Assembly: GCA_026874595.1 (NCBI GenBank)
Contig: CM049307.1
Coordinates: forward strand, 10,375,579-10,439,578
Direction: 5' to 3'
DNA from: Sipunculus nudus
Taxonomy: Eukaryota > Annelida > Sipuncula > Golfingiida > Sipunculidae
Length of the DNA: 64,000 nt
Part shown: piece after piece, positions 25,251-35,670 of the stretch
How positions within the stretch are numbered: position 1 is the stretch's first letter
How the letters are laid out: each line of letters begins with the position of its first letter
Translations under genes and position numbers: made by a program
Notes under the pieces: model-generated
Told to the model about the DNA's origin: nothing
Seen by the model: the letters and a program-made list of their open reading frames with translations, nothing else
The model's database searches: none

Positions 25251-26788
25251 GCCAAAAAGAGAAATGCTAGGCTTAACCTGTGCAGCATAAGGGGAGAAGA
25301 GGAAAATTTGTTAATGCCAGTCCATTTTTGCTTGATTGTGCATAAAAAATTAGCAGTTAAAATAACAGTCAGGCGAAGGTCATTACTGACATCAGAGCTT
25401 GTGCATGGCATGACATCTTCTGGTTTCATTTGACATTTGAGTCACCAGTCAATATTTCTTGGTTCTTTGTAGGTGATAGATACATGACCCAAGTATGTCT
25501 CATGAATATTTATAAGCTAGATAATGTGTTGGGACTACCCCTAGTCATTTCAAAACATTAGAAATACATAAGAAACCAAAATCACTAATTAACAAAATTT
25601 ATTTCAAGTTCTCTGAATTTGTCAATATAAAACATTCTTTGTTTGTCAGTATTGACCCGTGTAATGAGGAGCAGTCAGATCATCTGTTTATGTGTAATTT
25701 GAAATCTGTAAACCTCAACAAAGTGTCTTTGATTAGACAAGCATAGACATGATAAATGGATCATTGTAGAGCTCTGAGAAATATTCTTTGATTATTTGCC
25801 CATTTTTGCTGGTTCTGCAATTAATAATTGTTTTAATGCTTATATTGTATACCTATGTAAAATCAGGAAATTGTGTTCAAATAAACTCATTATTTCATAC
25901 TTGAAGCAAAATACCACTTTTCCTTTGGTAGATGGTATCCACACATAGGGTTCTGAGGGTTAAGCCTACCAGTATCATACAGCTGCTGTAAACAGACCTT
26001 TAACTTCCTTATTATCTTTATATATGGTGATATGCAGTTTTGTCCCTGGTTCTTGTGTACAAACATGCCATTTGAAATATTAGTTAAAAACAATGGCATC
26101 AACAGGGCATGTCTGTGTTCAGAATAGCATTTATTTTCATTTATCTAATGGAATTCTGTTAATACATTATAATAAACCAAAATATATGAGTATAAGTATG
26201 TTTAAATTGATAATGTTCAACATTCAACAGAATTATATTCCCTGATAACTATCTAGGGATTGGATGACTTTTGGGTTGTCCTATGAACATGTCAAATAGA
26301 ACTGACAAGTTTGTTTTGGCAATGAGCTCTTGCACCATGATATTACTATATATCTAGATAAATTTAATGTTATTTTATGATACAAAAAAAACTTTTATCA
26401 GCCTTACACTAACCACACATGAATTATGAAGCAAAGAAAAGCTTGATATTACATTAGCTTCTAACCGACACAACCATATGTTTATTGGAATGTTTTCCTT
26501 TTGGTAAGGGAGTATGAAGACTGTGGCAATAATTTATGGTTTGAATTACTGGGTAGCTTAAATTATGATATTGACCCATCTCAGTCAGTTATATATTGAT
26601 TTATTGCAACAGCCATAAATTATATTGGATGTCACTTTACTGATGTACCAGTCTGTAGCAGTACACCTAAAACTATACTTACAGACCCTGCTAAGTAAAG
26701 TTTCCTTTATTTGTGATGTCTGAATTTCAGTGCTAACATACATACATATGCTTTTTTCACAACATTAAGACATGCATGTAAATTAAAT
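25251..26788 (+). other. Intronic sequence, no gene found
   Basis: AT-rich sequence with only short open frames. No repeat terminus or exon is recognised. Confidence 0.4.
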
Positions 26789-27891
26789 TACAGTGAAACC
26801 TGTCTAAAGTGGACAGTCAAGGGACTCAGTTATTTTGTCCTTAATAGTGAGGTGTCCTTATTAGGCAAGTTGACCTTGGTTGATAACTGAGGGATTATAA
26901 ATAAAGACAACGAACAGCTGCAAGAACGTGTTTATTGTATTATATCAGATTTCATGTATATGTACAACATATTCATGCACCCATCATGCATTCAAAATTC
27001 ATATACAAACTGTGATTATTTTTACTTATCTCAAGTAGTGAACAATATAAGGAGAAAAGTCTATGAAGACATCCGTAAAAACAATGTCCATACACTCGCG
27101 TACGCTCTTTTTTGCTGATTCACATAGTCGAAAAAACTTGACATTCTCAGATAGCAAAAGCTCCCACCCTGGAGTATGTGTGGTGCCTCCTGGCGGCATT
27201 GCCTAAAACTCTCCTTGTTCAGCTGTCCAAATGCGATAATCTCAAAGATAATGACGACTTTGATAGTGCGAAGATTGTAATGGCTACAAACCTGGGAACA
27301 TTCTTTTTTATAGGTGAATGTAGCTTTAGCCTAAAATGAACTTTCTTTGATGATGGTTGTTTGGTTTGATTTGCTTTAATGTTGAAGGCACCCGAGATTA
27401 AATGAACCCCGAGGAGCTTGTGCACGGCGGCACGGTACAAACAGCTAAGGAGCGAGCAGATGTTTGACACTGAGTAGATCAGTTTGAGATATACTGAGCA
27501 AAACCGATTAATTAATATCAAACAGCCTGCTATAACAAAGTGGCTAATTTTAAAGTTAGATATTGCGTGGTGAGATCAGGGACGCATGGGAAATCAGTAG
27601 GCATTTAATCAACTTATTGACACCGCGGTCGAGTGAAAAAAATGCAGCTTCGCAACGTGTGAATGATCAACCGTGGAATAAAGTGACACGATGTTTAACC
27701 CTTCATATTTGCTGTGTTTAACTTAGGAGCACATCACACCGTGACATGAACACGGACACGCATTAAGGTAACAACAAGGTTTGCATTTGTCCGCATTTGT
27801 CAGTGGTGCAGACACAGACCAGATGCCCTTCCATTTCAAACACGAGGGAGTCGCCTTTAACATGCTTTATTGCATAAAGCTGGCGTTCTGA

Positions 27892-29095
27892 AATTACAGA
27901 AACAATAAACAAGTCCTTAAAACCACATACTGACTTGTTGTGACCCTTACTGTTTATAATATAAAGACATATCTGTATGAGTGTACCGTAACATTCTATA
28001 CTCTAAGCAAATAGTCTCTGAAATATCCATAACTAGAGTCCTATATAGATAGACAGCTTTAAGTTGAATTACAAAACATCAGTCCTATTGCAAGTATTAT
28101 ATCATACACTCCCTATTATTCAGTTTACCTAAACATTAATGTGCATGTTCAAATTGCAGTTATATTTACCTATGGAAACATTAATGACATATATAGCCAT
28201 ATAATAACGTTCTCTTTCTGGAAGAAGTTAAACTTAATCATAAATATTTAGAGCACTGTGAATCCTGACAATTAAATAATATAAGAGTCTCATATATTCT
28301 CTGGTCTTACAGGTGTTATCATAATGAAAACTATCAATTAAGCAATTACCACAAATAAGCACTACAACACAGAATGATGTAACCTGTGAAATATTTAAAC
28401 CACTTGAATGTAATATGACATATTGACAAGCCTGTATGCATCCTACATGCATTCAATTTAATGTGAAAGCCTTCTTACAATCTTAAACAATACCCCCAAA
28501 TGCTCAGTCAAATATTCCAATACAGACAGATAAACAATGTGATTAAATTTACTGCCGGTATACAAAGTCTCAAACGATATAGTAATCTACCCTGATTTAC
28601 CTTTGGTACAGACATCAAACGAATAATATTGCCAGAATACATGAACAGCACAGCAAACAAACATCTCGGAATACTTAAATTCGTCCTCAGTGTCAAACTC
28701 GCATATTAAATTAAGCTTTAATGCTGACAACCGTATGAAACTCATCCTCGGCGTCAAACTCAAACATATTAAACTCGACCGCAGTACAAAGTGGGATTCT
28801 TATGATTTCACATTTAAAGCATAACGTTTATAACTCACAGAGATGCAGTTTCACCGCACGATGCACACAAAATCAATAACAAGGCCACAATACCTGAGGA
28901 GTGAGTCTCCCTCGGGCCCAAAACCACAAGAAATCGTCACAAGTGATGAAAAAGCGCCGCTGGACCGCTCACGGGTCCCGCGCCCCAAAACCCTCGACCT
29001 TCACCTTCCCAAACTCGCATTAAAACAAAAGGGGAGCGGTCCCAAAACCAATTACGCGGGACCATTCTCACTATGAAGTCGCGCTATACGAAACA
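27892..29095 (-). repeat. BEL 3' LTR
   Basis: This copy is on the downstream side of the minus-strand element. Its minus-strand start TGTTTCGTATAGCG follows the polypurine stretch CGGAGGG. Its outer end reads TGTAATT then TCAG, so a terminal CA three bases further out (27889) is possible. It has the same length as the other LTR (1204 bp), with substitutions seen near 28303 and 28921. Confidence 0.9.
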
Positions 29096-29121
29096 CCCTC
29101 CGGGGGCCAGAGATGGACGGA

Positions 29122-30057
29122 TTATGACTCGGCTTCCAATAGCAGACAACATCTTTGGACTGACCGTTTGTATTCTCCGTTCTTGGTTCTGACCTTGACG
29201 TTCCTGATGATGCCGTCCTGCCCCGGATAGACCTCGAGAAGTCTGCCCATGTCCCACCTGCCTCGTGGCGCTGCTGAGTCTACGAGCAAGACAACATCTC
29301 CGGGTTTCAACTGTCGCCCCTTTGTTTTCCATTTGACTCGTCTGGTCAATGTCGGTAGATATTCTGATATGAAACGTTGCCATATCCGTTTGACCATGGC
29401 TTGTACGAATTCGAATCGCTTGTGTAAGTTCTTTGTTTCCTCAAATGGGCCTTGTGGTATGTCAACAGTAGCTCGTCCCAACAGAAAATGGTTTGGTGTT
29501 AGTGGCTGTAAGTCGTTTGGATCATTCGGAGAATAACCTATGGGTCTTGAATTTAACAAAGCCTTAACCTCTGCGAAAACTGTAGACATCTCGTTCCATG
29601 TCAGCCTTTGGTCTCCTATTACTTTCATTGCACGTTTTACCTGCTTTATGAGGCTTTCGTAGAATCCCCCCTGATTCGGACTAAGTGGTGTGATAAACTT
29701 CCACGTCACCGAATGTAGCATCGCAAATTCCTTGAGTTCTTGACGCCCTGCTTGCACGAGTTTTTTAAGTTCCTTTTCTGTTCCGACGAATGACGTCCCA
29801 TTGTCACTAATAATTGTAGTCGGCCATCCGTGCGTGCTAACAAAACGCCTGAGAGCCTGGAGGAAGGCCTGGGTTGATAAGTCGTCGACAATCTCCAAAT
29901 GAACCGCGCGGACGGTTCCACACGTGAAAATTGCTCCCCATGCCTTTCTGGATTGGGTCCTTCCGAACTTTAGGTTGAATGGCCCAAATAAGTCAACGCC
30001 TGTTGTTGTAAAGGGTGGTGATTGCACCCTCATTCTCTCTGGGGGAAGATCCGCCAT
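29122..30057 (-). CDS. BEL/Pao integrase core and C-terminal domain (downstream part of broken Pol)
   Basis: This 311-residue open frame follows the stop at 30082-30084 in the same frame. It holds the integrase catalytic core, with Asp22 in GVDLFGPF, Asp85 in SDNGTSF and Glu134 in GGFYES, the D-D-E triad of retroelement integrases. Residues about 250-311 (GDVVLLVD..RGRWDMGRL..) match the C-terminal module common after the integrase in BEL/Pao Pol. The product would insert the cDNA copy into host DNA. In an intact element it is not a separate gene but the end of the polyprotein. The ATG used here is internal and may not be a natural start. No second break is seen down to the stop just before the LTR. 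Confidence 0.85.
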   Translation of the reverse strand: MADLPPERMRVQSPPFTTTGVDLFGPFNLKFGRTQSRKAWGAIFTCGTVRAVHLEIVDDLSTQAFLQALRRFVSTHGWPTTIISDNGTSFVGTEKELKKLVQAGRQELKEFAMLHSVTWKFITPLSPNQGGFYESLIKQVKRAMKVIGDQRLTWNEMSTVFAEVKALLNSRPIGYSPNDPNDLQPLTPNHFLLGRATVDIPQGPFEETKNLHKRFEFVQAMVKRIWQRFISEYLPTLTRRVKWKTKGRQLKPGDVVLLVDSAAPRGRWDMGRLLEVYPGQDGIIRNVKVRTKNGEYKRSVQRCCLLLEAES

Positions 30058-30081
30058 GAGTGTAGTGTGTGGCGGTTGCCT

Positions 30082-33000
30082 TTACTTCCGACAAACAATA
30101 CATTTCCTGACAATTAATTTTGCTAAATTCCGCCCTCGCGTTATCCAGTACCTCCGTCTTGCTTCACATAATGTCCTTTCTGCTCCTGGATGGATCGCCT
30201 TTGAATGGGCATCAGCCATGACCAACTTCGCTATATGGCTTGAGCCTGGTAACAGAACTGGATGCACTTGGTCATACGACAAATTTGACCGTTTAAGCCT
30301 GCCTCCTACTCTTACAATCCCTTCCTTTTCAAATGGGGAAAGGTCACTGTATTGTTGCCTCCAGTCACCCAAGTCCTCTTGGGCTTTCAAGATCCAGTGT
30401 CTCTCTGATGTCTCAATTTCGCGCGGTGATAATGTGTCCCTCCGCTTATCCTTATTTCTGGCATTGTGCAGAAACCTGTAACACCAGGCTGTGACTCGAA
30501 GCATCTTATGCCAATCAGAAAAATCTCTGCACTCAATGAAAGATGTGGCCTTTGTTACACCGCAGACCAGTTTCTTGGGTTGTTTTCTCTCTGGATCTTC
30601 CGGGGGAGTGCCATCCTGAGCTGGCTGTTCTGGCCAATCCCTTTCTGATCTCACAAGAAATTCTGGTCCCTTAAACCAACGTCCCTTCAAATCTGTCACT
30701 TTGAGACCTCGACTCAGATCGTCAGCAGGGTTTTTGTCTGTGGGTATGAACCTCCAGTGTGGGGGATCCCATGTCGCTTGAATCTCCGCCACCCGGACAC
30801 CCACAAACTGCTTTAAATTATGGGACTCTGATTTGATCCAATCAGGCACGATTCTGGAATCTGTCCAAATTGTCGTGGTTAAACCCGTTCGTAGCTCCTC
30901 ATGAATAGTTTTAGCCAATCTGGATCCGATCAATGCTGCTGCCAATTCCAATCTTGGGATTGTTGTTTGACGTAATGGTGCCACTCTAGCTTTGGCAGCA
31001 ATCAGCTGGATATACGGTGTGGTAGAACCAAGCGACTTTGTCCGAATATATGCGATAGCGCCATACGCCACCGAACTGGCATCCGTAAATACATGCAATT
31101 CTGCTTTCTGTCCTATTACCTCTGGTTTCACGCATCTTGGAATCTCTAGTCCTTCAAGACTCTTCAGTTCCTCAAATAGCCTACCCCATAAGTCTTGATA
31201 ATCTTCCGGGAGTGGGTCATCCCATTCCATGCCCAACTTCCAAGTGTTCTGCATCGCAATTCTGGTTTTGATAGTCACTGCAGCAGCAAGACCAAGCGGA
31301 TCATATATCATTGACAGTCTCGATAATACTATCCTCTTGGTCAGTATACCCGGTTTCATTTCCTTTACCTGAAAGTGAAGCATATCTGTCGTCGGTTTCC
31401 AACAGACGCCGAGAGTTTTGACACTGTCCTGACCATCAAGACTTACATCTTGTGTGCAACCGTTATCGTGATCCTGCACTGCCTGAAGTTCGTGTTTCTT
31501 CCTTATATCAGAAGAACAAATCCACTCTTTGATCTGGAAGCTAGCACTGCCGAGGATCACTTCCATGGCTGCTTTTAGTCTATCTGCTTCCTGAAACGTA
31601 GCACATGAGTGAATGATGTCGTCAACATACCGATCACGTTTAAGAAGCACAGCTGCTTCTGGAAATCTGGACCGAAACTCTTCGGCTACCTTGAGCACCA
31701 CAAAACTGGCCATAGATGGTGACGGTTTATCACCGAAAGTGACCCTTGTCAAACGATAGACCTTCGGTTCTTTTGAGACATCCATGTCTCGCCAAAGAAA
31801 GCGGTGGACATGTGTATCTTCCTCCATTAGACACACCTGAAGAAACATCTTGGATATATCTCCTATGAAGGCCACCGGTTCTTCTCTGAAGCGAAGAAGC
31901 ACGCCAAAAAGGTCCCCAATCAGGCATGGTCCCTTGTACAGAAGCGAATTCAATGATACCCCTTTGTAGGTGCACGCTGGGTCAAACACAATCCTCAAAG
32001 GAGTGCTTGGTTTATCTGGTCTGTAAACCCCATGGTGAGGAAGGTAGAACACTGGTTTTCTGCCTCTGTCTATTTCAGCTGGGGTAAGCTGAACTGCCCA
32101 TCCCTGCTCTATAAACTGGTCCATAGCCTTGCAATACAACTCGGCCATCTCAGGTTTGTTCAACAGTTTCCTTTCCAAGGAAGAAAGCCTACTCTCTGCC
32201 AATTTATAGTTATCTGGAAGCTGTTTAGGGTCCCCTTTCCATGGTAGACCTATGACGTACCTGCCGCCGTCCTTACGACATGTTGTCTCGAAAATATCTT
32301 GGGCTCTCTGGTCTTCAAGCGACATCACTTTTACAGGACAGGAACAACCTGGTGTACGAATCCCTAGAGTCTCCATGTCATATAATGTCTCCATGTTGAC
32401 CTTCTGGACAAAGTTGATTGAAACATCAGGCGTACGACTATTACTTGGTCCTATCACAAACCATCCTAGCTTGGTTTTCTTTCCGACCGGTTCAAAGTAG
32501 GCGCCCTTACGAATTTCCTCCTCAACATGAAGATGACTGTACTGAACTCCTAGGATCAGATCTATAGGTCCTGCCTTATGTGAGAATTGTACATCACTCA
32601 GGTGCTGGAATGACGACAGCCAATGCCTGTCCAGAGGATGGACGCTAACAATTGTATTGTCTATTTCGTGGGCCTCAATTTCATATTCTCCTACGCCCTG
32701 CAACGGGGAGATCCACACTTTGATCCTCCTGCTATCACTCTGGTCGAGTCTCTGCCCTCCTACAACTGACAGTTCCAGGGCCTCTCTCTTGCCTTGCAGT
32801 CCCAAAGCCTTTGAAAAGTCTTTCCTAATAATTGTGGTTGCAGCCCCACTGTCGATCAAGACGTTTCCCTGCCTAACCTGTCCATTATTTGATCTGAATA
32901 GAACCCTGACAACCGGCAGCAAACCATCCTTGTCAAAAGCTGTAGTAACAGTGCTAGAAGGGGGAGGGTCTGTGTGTAGGAGACGATGATGCTGTTTATC

Positions 33001-34140
33001 ACAACCTGTTTTATCACATTTCTTTTTTGACCTGCACTCTCTCATAGTGTGGCCCCTGTTGAGACATCCGTAACACAGTCTCTGCTCTTTTGCTGTTTTG
33101 AAACGCTCTGACACTGTCGAGTCACTGAAAGTTGGGCACTCACTAACTCTGTGCTGATCACTGCACACATAGCATCTCAATTGCCTTTTTCTGTCCTCTG
33201 ATAGAGGTTGGCCCTTAACTGCATTAACGCCTTTGCCTTTGTCCTTCTGCCAGACTCTCTGTTCAGCTCTGCCCCCTATCTCAAGGTCGCCGAAGTCTGG
33301 GTCGTAGCTAATCTTGACTTGCCGTCGCAGTAGAGTGCTGATGTGGTCAAGAGTCGGCATGGTCCCATTTTCTCTCAGCTCTGCAGCCTTGACCTTCCAC
33401 TTAATGATCAGGTGGTCAGGAAGACGCCTGACCATTCGACGGAGACTATCTGAGGCATTAACATCAGAATGAAAACCTATACGTTTCATGGTAGCAAGAC
33501 AATTAATCATGTCAAGTGAGAAATCACGCAAACCTTGTCTATTACCAGGCATAATCTTTGAACCCTTGGTCAGCTTATTAATGTGAGCCCTAGCAATAAC
33601 ACTTTTATCACCAAACTGCTCTTTCAACAGTTTTAAAGCAGTTGCATACATAACACCTGCTGACCCTAAACCTGCAATTGCCCTGTCTGCATCACCAGTG
33701 ACATGCATTTTCAATTGCAACATACGAATATCATTTGTCAAGTGATATTTGTCATGAATATGGAGCTTAAAACTTTCAATAAACTCAACATATTGCAAAG
33801 GATTACCATCAAAATGACAAAGTCTCACATTTGGAACGTCTTTGGTAGCTTCAAGTCTATATAAAGCATCAGCAACAGACATTTCTCTTACATGCCTTGT
33901 CGGTGTCGTCTCTTGGAATTCTACCAAATCGTCTATCCAGGAATCAAACACATACATCCTTCTTGACAGATGACCTTGGCTCGCCGCGAATTGACCTCTA
34001 AACATGTTATATTGATCGCTCATGTGTACGGTCTCTGGGAAAGGAATATTAGACCTTTGTATATTGCCAGGCTCTACACAGTCATCTGCTGACATATCTG
34101 GATCTCTCTGCCTCACTGTCTCTGATATAGATTCGCGCAC
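30082..34140 (-). CDS. BEL/Pao Gag-Pro-Pol polyprotein, broken by one in-frame stop
   Basis: 1352 residues are open. Order: Gag-like region (about 60-300); zinc knuckles at 323-335 (CYVCSDQHRVSEC) and 356-369 (CYGCLNRGHTMREC); aspartic protease with Asp430-Ser-Gly; reverse transcriptase with GDISKMF (about 760) and YVDD at 838-841; RNase H with Asp1020, Glu1065, Asp1094 and Asp1140; integrase zinc site His1312, His1317, Cys1347, Cys1350. A TAA at 30082-30084 then cuts the integrase between its zinc site and its catalytic core. The core follows in the same frame, so this is a point nonsense change, not a frameshift. The first codon given is GTG; the first in-frame ATG is at 34093-34095. The frame stays open upstream to the LTR junction without an ATG, so the natural N-terminus is missing or separated. 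The product would package, copy and integrate the element's RNA. Confidence 0.92.
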   Translation of the reverse strand: MRESISETVRQRDPDMSADDCVEPGNIQRSNIPFPETVHMSDQYNMFRGQFAASQGHLSRRMYVFDSWIDDLVEFQETTPTRHVREMSVADALYRLEATKDVPNVRLCHFDGNPLQYVEFIESFKLHIHDKYHLTNDIRMLQLKMHVTGDADRAIAGLGSAGVMYATALKLLKEQFGDKSVIARAHINKLTKGSKIMPGNRQGLRDFSLDMINCLATMKRIGFHSDVNASDSLRRMVRRLPDHLIIKWKVKAAELRENGTMPTLDHISTLLRRQVKISYDPDFGDLEIGGRAEQRVWQKDKGKGVNAVKGQPLSEDRKRQLRCYVCSDQHRVSECPTFSDSTVSERFKTAKEQRLCYGCLNRGHTMRECRSKKKCDKTGCDKQHHRLLHTDPPPSSTVTTAFDKDGLLPVVRVLFRSNNGQVRQGNVLIDSGAATTIIRKDFSKALGLQGKREALELSVVGGQRLDQSDSRRIKVWISPLQGVGEYEIEAHEIDNTIVSVHPLDRHWLSSFQHLSDVQFSHKAGPIDLILGVQYSHLHVEEEIRKGAYFEPVGKKTKLGWFVIGPSNSRTPDVSINFVQKVNMETLYDMETLGIRTPGCSCPVKVMSLEDQRAQDIFETTCRKDGGRYVIGLPWKGDPKQLPDNYKLAESRLSSLERKLLNKPEMAELYCKAMDQFIEQGWAVQLTPAEIDRGRKPVFYLPHHGVYRPDKPSTPLRIVFDPACTYKGVSLNSLLYKGPCLIGDLFGVLLRFREEPVAFIGDISKMFLQVCLMEEDTHVHRFLWRDMDVSKEPKVYRLTRVTFGDKPSPSMASFVVLKVAEEFRSRFPEAAVLLKRDRYVDDIIHSCATFQEADRLKAAMEVILGSASFQIKEWICSSDIRKKHELQAVQDHDNGCTQDVSLDGQDSVKTLGVCWKPTTDMLHFQVKEMKPGILTKRIVLSRLSMIYDPLGLAAAVTIKTRIAMQNTWKLGMEWDDPLPEDYQDLWGRLFEELKSLEGLEIPRCVKPEVIGQKAELHVFTDASSVAYGAIAYIRTKSLGSTTPYIQLIAAKARVAPLRQTTIPRLELAAALIGSRLAKTIHEELRTGLTTTIWTDSRIVPDWIKSESHNLKQFVGVRVAEIQATWDPPHWRFIPTDKNPADDLSRGLKVTDLKGRWFKGPEFLVRSERDWPEQPAQDGTPPEDPERKQPKKLVCGVTKATSFIECRDFSDWHKMLRVTAWCYRFLHNARNKDKRRDTLSPREIETSERHWILKAQEDLGDWRQQYSDLSPFEKEGIVRVGGRLKRSNLSYDQVHPVLLPGSSHIAKLVMADAHSKAIHPGAERTLCEARRRYWITRGRNLAKLIVRKCIVCRK

Positions 34141-34217
34141 ATCATGGTGTGTATCTCTCTGAGGGGCACTTGGCTCAGAACGTTCATTTGGAGGCCTTGA
34201 TGTTGTATCTCTGTCAG

Positions 34218-35421
34218 AATTACAGAAACAATAAACAAGTCCTTAAAACCACATACTGACTTGTTGTGACCCTTACTGTTTATAATATAAAGACATATCT
34301 GTATGAGTGTACCGTAACATTCTATACTCTAAGCAAATAGTCTCTGAAATATCCATAACTAGAGTCCTATATAGATAGACAGCTTTAAGTTGAATTACAA
34401 AACATCAGTCCTATTGCAAGTATTATATCATACACTCCCTATTATTCAGTTTACCTAAACATTAATGTGCATGTTCAAATTGCAGTTATATTTACCTATG
34501 GAAACATTAATGACATATATAGCCATATAATAACGTTCTCTTTCTGGAAGAAGTTAAACTTAATCATAAATATTTAGAGCACTGTGAATCCTGACAATTA
34601 AATAATATAAGAGTCTCATATAGTCTCTGGTCTTACAGGTGTTATCATAATGAAAACTATCAATTAAGCAATTACCACAAATAAGCACTACAACACAGAA
34701 TGATGTAACCTGTGAAATATTTAAACCACTTGAATGTAATATGACATATTGACAAGCCTGTATGCATCCTACATGCATTCAATTTAATGTGAAAGCCTTC
34801 TTACAATCTTAAACAATACCCCCAAATGCTCAGTCAAATATTCCAATACAGACAGATAAACAATGTGATTAAATTTACTGCCGGTATACAAAGTCTCAAA
34901 CGATATAGTAATCTACCCTGATTTACCTTTGGTACAGACATCAAACGAATAATATTGCCAGAATACATGAACAGCACAGCAAACAAACATCTCGGAATAC
35001 TTAAATTCGTCCTCAGTGTCAAACTCGCATATTAAATTAAGCTTTAATGCTGACAACCGTATGAAACTCATCCTCGGCGTCAAACTCAAACATATTAAAC
35101 TCGACCGCAGTACAAAGTGGGATTCTTATGATTTCACATTTAAAGCATAACGTTTATAACTCACAGAGATGCAGTTTCACCGCACGATGCACACAAAATC
35201 AATAACAAGGCCACAATACCTGAGGAGTGAGTCTCCCTCGGGCCCGAAACCACAAGAAATCGTCACAAGTGATGAAAAAGCGCCGCTGGACCGCTCACGG
35301 GTCCCGCGCCCCAAAACCCTCGACCTTCACCTTCCCAAACTCGCATTAAAACAAAAGGGGAGCGGTCCCAAAACCAATTACGCGGGACCATTCTCACTAT
35401 GAAGTCGCGCTATACGAAACA
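34218..35421 (-). repeat. BEL LTR on the 5' side, flanked by GTCAG direct repeats
   Basis: This is the second 1204-bp LTR copy, nearly identical to 27892-29095. The same five bases GTCAG flank it on both sides (34213-34217 and 35422-35426). That is what an independent insertion of this LTR with a 5-bp target duplication would leave. Immediately inside (minus strand) lies CTGACAGAGATAC instead of a TGG-starting primer-binding site. It could be the true 5' LTR of a rearranged element or a later solo LTR. Confidence 0.85.
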
Positions 35422-35613
35422 GTCAGGTTCATTTACTCTTAGAATCTTGGTTTGATGAAATCTGCTGTCCATTGTCCGCAGTAGGGAGGTGTCCGCCTTA
35501 CAGAGGTTCTGCTTATACATAACATATAGGGAATTTTGAAGGGACTTAACTATCTTGTCCGTTATAGCCAGTTGTCCGCCTTAGTGTGGTGTCCGTTAGA
35601 CCAGTTTTCACTG

Positions 35614-35670
35614 TATTAGTAATATACATACTCAGATATTTTTATATGGGTATTTGAAAGGTTTATGATA
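35614..35670 (+). other. Short unique spacer
   Basis: Intronic sequence between the DNA-transposon end and a repeat block. Nothing is recognised. Confidence 0.4.

Larger units (their letters stand above)
27892..35421 (-). mobile_element. BEL/Pao LTR retrotransposon, nearly intact
   Basis: Two 1204-bp direct repeats (27892-29095 and 34218-35421) flank a minus-strand Gag-Pro-Pol region. The LTR begins TGTTTCG on the minus strand, preceded at the 3' LTR by a purine stretch (CGGAGGG), which fits a polypurine tract. The coding order is Gag, zinc knuckles, aspartic protease, reverse transcriptase, RNase H, then integrase, which is the BEL/Pao order; there is no env. Oddities: one in-frame stop, no recognisable primer-binding site next to the 5' LTR, and flanks that do not form a normal target duplication. 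The LTRs differ at only two positions that I found, so the insertion is young. Confidence 0.9.
26791..35613. mobile_element. DNA-transposon shell with TA target sites, split by a BEL element
   Basis: The left end CAGTGAAACCTGTCTAAAGTGG (26791) and the right end, read on the minus strand, CAGTGAAAACTGGTCTAACGG (35613) are inverted repeats. Both ends sit next to TA (26789-26790 and 35614-35615). Internal TGTCC/GGACA phrases near both ends are typical of this class. Excluding the BEL sequence, about 1.3 kb remains (26791-27891 and 35422-35613). I find no transposase in it, so it is a non-autonomous pogo/Tigger-like or related element. The small minus-strand open frame at 27219-27521 has no recognisable domain. 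Confidence 0.6.

Noticed and set aside
29249-32989. Plus-strand open frames opposite the BEL polyprotein
   Set aside because: They are antisense shadows of a minus-strand coding region with clear domain motifs.
28234-35402. Pairs of identical small open frames at 28234-29076 and 34560-35402
   Set aside because: They lie inside the two LTR copies and show no domain, so they are duplicated non-coding sequence.
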